NCBI GenBank assembly: GCA_017979445.1
Contig: CM030714.1
Span: 5,084,001-5,148,000 of the forward strand
Reading direction: 5' to 3'
From: Akebia trifoliata
Taxonomy: Eukaryota > Streptophyta > Magnoliopsida > Ranunculales > Lardizabalaceae
DNA: 64,000 nt
Position 1 is the stretch's first letter, and the number at the start of each line of letters is the position of its first letter. A program made the translations under genes and the position numbers. The notes beneath the pieces are model-generated. The model worked only from the letters and a program-made list of their open reading frames with translations. It did not search any database and was not told the origin of the DNA. Below, in pieces: positions 54,491-64,000 of the stretch.

Positions 54491-56297
54491 AATATATATA
54501 TTTATCCCAATGTACTTTCTTCTTTAAAATCATTTATTGTTTCATGAGTTGAACGAGTAGAGTTTGTTGTGGACTGAGTTATGAGAATGCTACCTAACAA
54601 GTTTTAATTTTTTTTACAATATTACTTAACAAGGTTTGAAAAATTAAGGTGTAATCTTAAATAAATGTAGAGGTCATGTTATTATTAGTTTTTTTTTTTA
54701 TAGATAAAAGGGACATTTATCACATAAAAATGTGGATTCCTCCAAAATTTTGAAGCATAGCCTCTTCAAAGTCGGCTTGTGTTTCATGTCACAACTTACA
54801 AGTTTACACTTTAATACATACAACAAATTATAGTATCATTTTTTTTTCACCGAATTTTATAAAAATTCGTAGAAGTAGTAAAAATCGCGTTTTATTCCTT
54901 TCAACATAAAATCTGTAAATATTTCATAATAGTTCAATAATCTAGAGAATAATACTTTCATTGAAAAAAAAACAAATTCGTGAAATTTTCAAGAATTAAA
55001 TGAGAGATTGCTAACAAGGGTTTTGAGACCCACTTTAATCACTTTATAACTTTTTCTCTTTGCCCCCTGAACTTTATTTTTATCCTCTAATTTTATTATA
55101 TTTCATCTTTTACCCTTTTTAATATTTTTAATATTTTTCATCTTTCAACTCTTTAACCTCAAATTTTTTTAATAATATCTTCCAATTAACTTTATTTTTT
55201 CACTTTTATGCCCTTAACCCTCTTATAAAGTCATAGTTTTTTGTGAGACCTACTTTATTTATTTTGCACTTCACCCCAAGAACTTTAATATATTTATTCT
55301 TTTTTTACATTAATTACCTTTTTAACTTTAAAATTTTTCATAATACCCAAAACTCAATCAGGCTTGACCCAAACAACATTAATTTCGTGTTGATTTTGAG
55401 TTGTGCTTGTGGTTCGTATTAAAATTGTCACCACCTACTCTAATTTTCTTTTTTTTTTTTTCGTTTTTACCCCTTTAACCCGAGAGAGGATGTCCATGCC
55501 GTAGGCACGGGTGAATTTTAATATAACAATAAAATTGATATTTGATTATATCATATGTTACTCAATATATAAGGTTTTAGAGGTGTTCCATAGTCCACAC
55601 CTTATGATACTGTTGAATTTGACACTTTCATATTCTCACTACCCTTGCACTTGTACCTGCTCCCAACTTAATCTTAATTGATCGTTAAGTTTCTACCTAA
55701 AATCCATCGTTTTCAACTTCCGCAAAAGTCCTATATATATCTTGTTATTGGCTGAAGACAACAATAAAATATTTTATCTATGAGGTTGAAGATGACCAAT
55801 TAAGAGAGGAAAAATTAAGGAATTTTTACTATAGGTTGAAGACAAGTGCATTTTAAGTTATTTTCGATTCTTTCCTTAGAGAAGACCGAGGTCAAGGTGA
55901 ATGACATCAGTTAGAAATACAGGGGTCTCTCAAATATTCACCAAAAGATGGAGGGTATGTCTATATCAATTCAAACTTTTCCACTCTCCATCATATGAAG
56001 GGTAGATCAGCTGTAATGCTTGAGGGTACAAGAAAAATATTTAAATGTTAAACTGATATTTATGGACTTCTAGTTGAAGACAACACAATTCCTTTTCTTC
56101 ACGTTGTCTCTTAGAATAACTAAATCTTCAATTTTTTGAACATGTGGACATTTTTCCACAGTGAACCTATCCAATTCTATGTTATGGCTATTCACTTGAT
56201 GTGGCTTGTGCCTATCATCATGCCATTTGCACCAACTCATTAATTCATCCAGCCAACTTTTGTCTTTTTTGCCACCACATAGTGCCACATTCCTTGT
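54491..56297. other. AT-rich intergenic DNA, no gene seen
   Basis: Two related phrases (GAGACCCACTTTAATCAC near 55026 and GAGACCTACTTTATTTAT near 55240) suggest an old local duplication. Frames here are not protein-like. Confidence 0.45.
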
Positions 56298-58790
56298 CTT
56301 TTGTAAATCCTCTACCTACTTACGTTTTCTTTTAAAAATATTAATTTGAAATAATTTTATTATATTGTATCTTTAAAAAATTAATTAAAAAGTATTTTTC
56401 TAACAATTATTATAATAAAAAAATCTTTTTTTGATGCCCACAGATACGTATCTTCAAATAATTAATTAAAAAATTAAATTAATATTAAATTTTAATAATT
56501 ATTATAGTAACAAATAATTAATTATATTTTATTTTAAATAAAATAATTAAAAAATAACAAGAGTTGGGGTATTTTTTAGAATTATTTTAGGTGCAATACA
56601 TGTGTGTGCATTTTCAATTTTTTTTTTGTTAACATATCAATATTGGCAATAATTCTCATTACTCACGACTCTTATCCAAATTGCCGTCTCCTTTCCTCTT
56701 TGTATTCGACCATGTTTCTTCTTTTCCATCCCTCTAACGAATTTTACCCAAAAATCATTATATTCAAAAATATTTTTTTTTCATATATCTTCGGATTCTT
56801 GTAAGGTAACAGAAAACTGTTACTTTTAATTGATCAAAGGTGTCAACAAGTTGGTCTTTTCAACCATGTACTATCTATTTCTTAAATAAGAAAATCATTT
56901 GATTGAATCTACCTTTGAGAGGGGACCCTCAAGACATTTTATTTTTGTTGGAAGGTAATCTCATGCCTATAAATCTTTTTTGAAGAATCATAGTACAAAC
57001 TTCTTCCTAAGTTTAATCTTTTATTTTCTTCTATGAATAAAAGAGTAATAAGTATTTTTAATAATTAAAAATTAAAAAATTAAAAATTATTATATTAATA
57101 AATATTTTAAAATATTAATGCTGTTATGGATGTATTTTTCTTTAAAAAATTAATTAAATATTAAATATTAATAATTATTATATTTACAAATATTTTAAAT
57201 ATTAATATCCTTAAAAGTAAGAAAATTAAAGATATGGACGTGATTTTTTTTAATTAATTAAAAAAAAGATAATAGTTTCTGGTTAACCATGTTCCTAGAA
57301 AACAAATACCTTTTTTTCTATTTAAGAAACGACGAGCACGATTGAAGTGGCTATACATACAAATCCACTTACGGATCTATATGCTCCGATTGGAATTAGA
57401 AGTTTAAGAACATGCGGCATGCTAGTTTCACGCTTTTATTAACACTTCGTTCCTCATCTATTTTCATATTAAAACTATGCATCTTGATCTTTTGTAAATA
57501 TTTGAGATGCCTCTTTATGTTTTGAGATTGATGCATGACCCCTTGATTTCTTATAAACTAATGAAAAATGATCTTAATACTATTATCATGATTATTATCA
57601 TCACCATCTAAAAATGACAATAGTGCCCTCATCATCATCATTTTTAACTTTTAATATCCTAATTGATATTGTTGAATGTTTTATTCTCTATCACAACCTT
57701 CCATTTTTTATGAGCTATACTAACAACGATACAATGTATCACATGCATTTTCACATGATGTATCTTATTTTCTAATAAAATTGACAACTTGTCTTTGAGT
57801 CAAACACAAATATGTTAAATATATAAATATCAAGAAAATAATATTTAAAATTATGAAATAAATAACAATATTTATTTTGTTCTTTATATAAATTTTATAT
57901 ATAGTTGAATAACTCTACAAAGTTCCTTATCTAAATCACGCATTTTCAAGCTGATTTGGATGATATGACAATTTGACTCGATGATTTGTTGAGGTGATTT
58001 CATATATATATGTACACAATTCACACACACACTTGGGATTATGTGTCATTCTCGGCCTAAATAACATTATTAATAAAGAACTATTTTGTTGAAACTAATT
58101 CAAAGTGGTGAATAACATAGAAACATATTGATATCAATCATGCTATATAGAATATCAATAGCATAAATAATGCAACCAAGCCATGGACAAGAGACAACTA
58201 ATAATATAACAATTATGGACCACATTGGAGTCTTGATTATATTTTTCGATGAACTATTTATTAAATTAGGTATGTTTACTTTAAAATAAATTCACATACA
58301 CATGTCTTCAAACAATTAATTAATAAATTAATTATTATATTCGCACCTTTTTAACATTTTTATTTTATTACTTTAAGAGGCATCTCTTCAAATAATAAAT
58401 TAAAAAATCTATTTTTGATGCTCATAGACATGTCTCTTCAAATAATTAATTAATAAATTAATTATTATATTTGCATATTTTTAACGTTTTCTATTTTACT
58501 TATTTTATGACATGTCTCTTTTAATAATAAATTAAAAAATTAATTATTATATTTATACCTTTTTAACAATTATTATAGTAACAAATAATTAATTGAAAAA
58601 TCTTTTTTTTATACTCACAAACACGTCTCTTCAAATAATTAATTAATAAATTAATTATTATATTTCCTCATTTTTAACGTTTTCTATTTTACTCACTTTA
58701 AGACACGTTTCTTCAAATAATAAATTAAAAAATTAATTACGTTCATTTTTAAAATATTAATTAAAAATAAATTAATATGTAAAAATAAAT
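56298..58790. repeat. Large AT-rich direct duplication, copy 1
   Basis: Matches 59870-62023 almost throughout (for example TTGGCAATAATTCTCATTAC at 56642 against 60250 with one change). It contains about 445 bp (roughly 57510-57955) absent from copy 2. Confidence 0.88.
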
Positions 58791-59770
58791 CAATTAAAAA
58801 TTAATTTTAAAAAAAGAAAAAAAAAGAAATTAACTCAAAGTAGGATTTAATTCCATTAAATCAATGTCAAGTAGGACTTTAACTACAATTAGAATTTTAT
58901 CCCATGTTTTTCTTATATTAAAAAAACTAAAAATTACGTTATATTTTAATAATTATTATTTAAAAAAATTAAAAAATATTTTTTATTTGTACTTCAAAAA
59001 GACATGTCTCTTGCAAACTAAATAACGTAAATTCATTTTTCTTATGTTTTCTTTTCAAATAATTAGTTTAAAAATAATATTTTTAGTAATTATTATTTAA
59101 AAAATATTTTTTTATACGTCTTTTTAAATAATTAATTATTATATTTGCACCTTTTTAACGTTTTCTATTTGACTCACTTTAAGACACGTATCTTCAAATA
59201 ATTAATTAAAATATTAATTATTATATTTACACATTTTTAACAATTATTATAGTAACAAATAATCAATTATATTTTATTTTAAAAAATTAATTAAAAATAA
59301 ATCAATATTTAAAAAAAATCAATTAAAAATCAATTTTAAAAAATAATAATAATTGAAATTAACTCAAAGTAGGATTCTATTCCATTAAATCAATGACAAG
59401 TAGGACTTTAGCTCCAATTATGATTTTATTTTATGTTTTTCTTATATTAAAAAAGCTAAAATAAGTACTTCATATTTTAATAATTATTATTTAAAAAATA
59501 TTTTTTTATTAGTACTTCAAAGAGACATGTCTCTTGCAAACTAAATAACATAAATCCATTTTTCTTACGTTTTCTTTTCAAATAATTAGTTTAAAAATAA
59601 TATTTTTAGTAATTGTTATTTAATTTTTTTTATTACACGTCTCTTCAAATAATTAATTAAAAAATTAATTATTATATTTATACCTTTTTAACAATTATTA
59701 TTGTAACAAATAATTAATTAAAAAATTAATTATATTTTATTTAAAAAAATAATTAAAAATAAATCAATAT
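58300..59770. repeat. Nested short repeats between and within the large copies
   Basis: The phrase TCTCTTCAAATAATTAATTAA recurs every 80-120 bp or so, together with TTTTTAACGTTTTCTATTTTA. In addition a block of about 490 bp is tandemly duplicated (AACTCAAAGTAGGATT at about 58861 and 59353). Confidence 0.75.
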
Positions 59771-59869
59771 TTAAAAAAAATCAATTAAAAATTAAAATTT
59801 AAAATAATAATAATAATAGTAGAAATCAATTTAAAATATTTTTTTACTAGTACTTCAAAGAGATATGTC

Positions 59870-61174
59870 TCTTGTAAATCTTCTACCTACTTATGTTTTC
59901 TTTTAAAAATATTAATTTGAAATAACTTTTTAATTATTTATTATTATTATTGTTATTATTATAATTTTATTATATTGTATCTTTAAAAAATTAATTAAAA
60001 AATATTTTTCTAACAATTATTATATTAAAAAATCTTTTTATGATGCCCATAGATACGTCTCTTCAAATAATTAATTAAAAAATTAAATTAATATTAAATT
60101 ATAATAAATATTAAAGTAACAAATAATTAATTATTTTTTATTTTAAAAAAATAATTAAAAAATAACAAGAGTTGGAGTGTTTTTTAGAATTATTTTAGGT
60201 ACAATTCATGTTTGTGCAATTTTTTTTTTTTTTTGTTAACATATCAATATTGGTAATAATTCTCATTACTCACGACTCTTCTCCAAAATGTCGTTTCCTT
60301 TCCTCTCTGTATTCAACCATGTTTCTTTTTTTCCATCCCTCTAACGAATCTTACCTAAAAATCATTATATTCGAAAATCTTTTTTTTCATATATCTTTGG
60401 ATTCTTGTAAGGTAACAAAAAGCTGTTACTTTTGATTGATTAAAGGCGTCAACAAGTTGCTCTTTTGAACCATGTACTCTCTATTTCCTGAATAAGAAAA
60501 TCATTTGATTGAATCTACTTTTGAGAGGGGACCCTCAAGACATTTTATTTTTGTTGGAAGGTAATCTCATGCCTATAAATCTTTTTTGAAGAATCATAGT
60601 ACAAACTTTCTTCCTAAGTTTTAATCTTTTATTTTCTTCTATGAATAAAAGAGTAATAAGTATTTTTAATAATTAAAAATTAAAAAATTAAAAATTATTA
60701 TATTAATAAATATTTTAAAATATTAATGCTGTTATGGATGTATTTTTATTTAAAAAATTAATTAAATATTAAATATTAATAATTATTATATTTACAAATA
60801 TTTTAAATATTAACATCCTTAAAATAAGATAATTAAAGATATGGACATGATTTTTTTTAATTAATTAAAAAAAAGATAATAGTTTCTGGTTAACCATGTT
60901 CTTAGAAAAAAGATATTTTTTTTCTATTTGAGAAACGACGAGCACAACTAAAGTGGCTATACATACAAATCCACTTACGGATCTATATGCTCCGATTGGA
61001 ATTAGAAGTTCCAGAATAGGCGGCATGCTAGTTTCACGCTTTTATTAACATTTCGTTCCTCATCTATTTTCATATTAAAACTATGTATCTTGATCTTTTG
61101 TAAATATTTGAGATGCCTCTTGACTCGATGATTTGGATGATATGACAATTTGACTCGATGATTTGTTGAGGTGA

Positions 61175-61233
<59 letters not shown>

Positions 61234-62023
61234 GTTCACACACACCCTTGGGATTATGTGTCATTCTCGACCTAAACAACATTATTAATAAAAAACTATT
61301 TTGTTGAAACTAATTCGAAGTGGTGAATAGCATAGAAACATATTGATATCAATCATGCTATATAGAATATCAATAGCATAAATAATGCAACAAATAATGC
61401 AAACAAGCCATGGACAAGAGACAACTAATAATATAATAAATATGGACCACATTAGAGTCTTGATTGTATTTTTCGATGAACTATTTATTAAATTAGGTAT
61501 GTTTACTTTAAAATAAATTCATATACACATCTCTTCAAATAATTAATTAATAAATTAATTATTATATTCGCACCTTTTTAACATTTTCTATTTTATTATT
61601 TTAAGAGGCATCTCTTCAAATAATAAATTAAAAAATCTATTTTTGATACTTATAGACATGTCTCTTTAAATAATTAATTAATAAATTAATTATTATATTT
61701 GCATATTTTTAACGTTTTCTATTTTACTTATTTTATGACATGTCTCTTTAAATAATAAATTAAAAAATTAATTATTATATTTACACCTTTTTAACAATTA
61801 TTATAGTAACAAATAATTAATTAAAAAATCTTTTTTTAATGCTCACAAACATGTCTCTTCAAATAATTAATTAATAAATTAATTATTATATTTACTCTTT
61901 TTTAACGTTTTCTATTTTACACACTTTAGGACACGTCTCTTCAAATAATAAATTAAAAAATTAATTAAGTTCATTTTTAAAATATTAATTAAAAACAAAT
62001 TAATATTTAAAAACAAATCAATA
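59870..62023. repeat. Large AT-rich direct duplication, copy 2
   Basis: Second copy, 3.6 kb downstream of the first. It lacks the 445-bp segment but carries a greatly expanded (AT)n tract. Both copies are gene-free. Confidence 0.88.
61179..61226. repeat. (AT)24 microsatellite
   Basis: 24 AT units. The equivalent site in the other large copy (58002-58012) has only five or six, so this is a recent expansion. Confidence 0.92.
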
Positions 62024-62332
62024 TTCTCATCATCTTCTTCCTCACTTACCTCCACTGCCACCGTCGTCACTGCCACCACCACCACCACCACATCCTCCCC
62101 CCTCCCTCTTCCTCCTCATCTTCTTCTTCTTCTTTCCCTCTTCTAATTTTTTTTTCTCCCTCTCCTCCTCTCCTTCTTCTTTTTTTTTTTCCCCATATAA
62201 TTTTTTCATGATTTTATCCAAGTATAATCAAACAATAGAATTTGATTTTCCAACCCTACCTATTTTCCATCACTATTTTTCCATAGATTTCAAATTCCAT
62301 GGAAAATCACTTTTCATGCAATCAAACATACT
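62024..62332. other. Pyrimidine-rich low-complexity tract
   Basis: CCACCACCACC and CTTCTTCTT-type runs at 62035-62190, then unremarkable AT-rich DNA. A gene is not indicated. Confidence 0.55.
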
Positions 62333-62963
62333 CTAAATGTTCTATTTATCTCTCTTTATTAATTTGTATTTTCTTTATTTTTATTTTATTTTAAACTTAT
62401 TCCATTTCTGTACATAACAGAGATGGATATTATTTCTTCTAGGCAATGAGATCGACTAATTAATACCATTATCTAAGGTGCATAAAACACTTCATATTAA
62501 CACTTCTAAATTGATCAAAACTTATTTCAGCACATTTCCTTCGTATTTAATTGATGAAATTAAACTAGTGGTCTGACTTTGAGTGACCATTTAGCTTATC
62601 ACGAAAAACGATTTAATTCGATAGATAAGATCTCCAACCTTCAGCTTCAAGTTAACCCAAGTTTCTTCATTCCTCCCAACAAAAAAAGGTCCAATTTATG
62701 TAATTAGTAGTTAACTTGTAATGAAGTCTCCTAAGTCCATGGCTTAGATTTCCATTCCATTGGCTAATCAATGGGGTTATCAGAACTCCTACTTTTTTTT
62801 ATTATTGACAAAACATATTTATTAAAAGAAAGTCAAGAGTAGCAAAACCATATATACAGACATACAAGTGTAAGAGCTTCTCACCATTGGAAAGAAAAAG
62901 AAAGGAAGAAAAGTGAAATAAAATAACCCATGAAAGATCTAACTTCTAATTATTCTTGAAAAA

Positions 62964-63119
62964 TGCTAAAGTGATTCCTACGACACAGTGTTCGACACTG
63001 AGTTAACGTTGAAGTGTGCTAGAACCATAGATGCTTTCCTCGAGATACGATACACAAGCATCTAGGTTCCATGCATACTACCACGACATCATCTCAGTGT
63101 TCTGTGCAGTCACTCTAGC
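62964..63119. mobile_element. MITE, family A, in the third lipase block
   Basis: The counterpart of the MITE at 32801-32930, duplicated with the block; longer by about 25 bp in the centre (CTTTCCTCGAGATACG region). Confidence 0.62.
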
Positions 63120-63155
63120 ATTGTTCATTATTCATAGGTAACCACACAGAAGTTA

Positions 63156-63262
63156 TCAAAACTCAGGGACATGGATGTCTTCTTCAAAAGGTGGGGCTAA
63201 TTTCCATTCTCCATCTTCATCGAGCACCATCCCTTTATTCTTCTTGACCCACCATGATTCAC
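63156..63262 (-). pseudogene. Class-3 lipase stub, last 34 codons
   Basis: The minus strand keeps the C-terminus of the lipase family in frame (ESWWVKKNKGMVLDED, then EEDIHVPEF and stop TGA). The frame is cut at 63262, where unrelated LTR-like DNA begins. The catalytic residues are absent, so this is a dead fragment. Confidence 0.88.
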
Positions 63263-64000
63263 AACCCTATCGCTTTACGATAAAAATCACTAAAAAATGA
63301 TCAAATTATCAAAATACCCCTAACCTTAAAACATCCCTAGAGCCTACGTTACTCTTAGAAAAATCCATTCAAATACATAAAATAACAAATCGAAACTAAA
63401 TAAATCATTTCGCCAATTTTCACAGAATTCGACAAAATTACGAAAATGCCCCTCATAAAGTTCACGACCATTCCACACAAAAAATTTCATAAATGACACA
63501 AACCAATATTTTCATTGAATTCCTTACGAAAAATCGATTTTAAAACATCATAGAACATTGAAAAACGACTTAAAACGCAAAAAATCCTCTCCGAGGGAAA
63601 AACAGTAATTTTACAATTTTAATAATTAAAATTTTTGAAATTAATAAATAAAACATTAAATAATGTAAAGTGAAACATTAGTAAAATTAATTTAAAAATT
63701 TAAATAAAAAAATCGATCAATCAGGCTTTCAGGCAAAATTGTTGATGGTTGCCAGGATATTTATTCAAGGACCCTTCCATCTGGGGGCCCAAAGAATTAA
63801 ATATATAATAAAAGGGGGCTCTCCAAAAATTAAAGTCAATCAAGTAAGACTAAAGTCAAAATCCTAATTAAAATCCTAAAAGAAACCCTAATTCTTCTAA
63901 AACACTTTATAAATAGGAGTCTCCACACCCTATTTTCGTATCAAATAAAAAATCCTAAGAGAAGTAGGTCAAAAAGCTTCTCTAGCCTCCCATAAACCCT
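63263..64000. mobile_element. LTR-like sequence at the window edge (partial)
   Basis: It starts abruptly at the break in the lipase stub. A TATA box (TTTATAAATAGGAG, TATAAATA at 63908-63915) near the right end, followed by CTTCTCTAGCC, resembles the promoter part of a plant LTR retrotransposon. No coding sequence; the element would continue to the right of the window. Confidence 0.4.

Larger units (their letters stand above)
62333..63262. repeat. Third copy of the lipase 3' block
   Basis: Matches 32216-33069 from TAAATGTTCTATTTATCTCTC to CCACCATGATTCA. It retains segments missing from the intact copy (for example TTCTCACCATTGGAAAG near 62878 and 25 bp inside the MITE), so it preserves an older state. 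Confidence 0.88.

Noticed and set aside
56604..56804. Open frame with a near-copy at 60208-60435
   Set aside because: The two frames resemble each other only because the whole 2.2-2.5 kb AT-rich block is duplicated. The text is Phe/Ile-rich, has no family resemblance, and the differences do not favour synonymous sites by eye.
61002..61282. Open frames through the (AT)n tract
   Set aside because: Repeated Tyr-Ile from a microsatellite; not protein coding.

Overview
The window is a stretch of plant nuclear genome, most likely from a dicot or basal eudicot. The evidence is spliced genes with GT-AG introns, a strongly AT-rich background, and plant gene families: a Raf-like MAPKKK, an MRH1/MDIS1-type LRR receptor kinase and DAD1-like lipases. 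Typical plant mobile elements are also present: Ty1/copia, LINE, SINE, CACTA, and hAT-like and other MITEs. I cannot name the species. No prokaryotic features (operons, CRISPR, Shine-Dalgarno sites) are present.

Layout. 1-13.1 kb: the 5' end of a minus-strand Raf-like MAPKKK gene. Its first coding exon is at 784-1032. Splice-bounded upstream pieces at 1033-1185, 2230-2291, 2928-2967 and 12715-12910 look like leader exons, with a TATA box and two G-boxes upstream at 12.9-13.1 kb. The inferred 9.7-kb leader intron holds a decayed copia element (3442-8654), a nest of LINE fragments (9.2-11 kb) and a 124-bp tandem repeat. A SINE with a perfect 13-bp target duplication lies in a smaller leader intron. 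The leader exons read together as one 55-codon upstream ORF. 13.1-24.5 kb: gene-free, with MITEs, tandem duplications, an hAT-like element with an 8-bp target duplication, and a GC-rich perfect hairpin. 24.5-31.6 kb: a 13-exon plus-strand gene (25561-31379) encoding a predicted 714-aa LRR receptor pseudokinase of the MRH1/MDIS1 group. 33.0-34.2 kb: a convergent intron-less class-3 lipase gene (PLA1-II/DSEL-like). 35-43 kb: a tandemly duplicated LTR-like plus LINE module, whose second copy was split by a 3.4-kb CACTA transposon with CAA target duplications. 46.8-50.4 kb: a second copy of the receptor-kinase-3'-end/lipase block, with only a remnant of the kinase but an intact second lipase. 51-62 kb: extremely AT-rich, gene-free DNA, including a 2.2-2.5 kb direct duplication and nested short repeats. 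62.3-63.3 kb: a third, truncated lipase copy (last 34 codons plus 3' flank), followed by LTR-like DNA to the window edge.

The functional content is three or four genes: a MAPKKK, a receptor pseudokinase and two cytosolic-type lipases. They are not a pathway cluster. What links the last three is segmental duplication: the kinase-3'-end/lipase block is present once complete, once partly and once as a stub. The rest is transposon and repeat history, much of it datable by nesting order.
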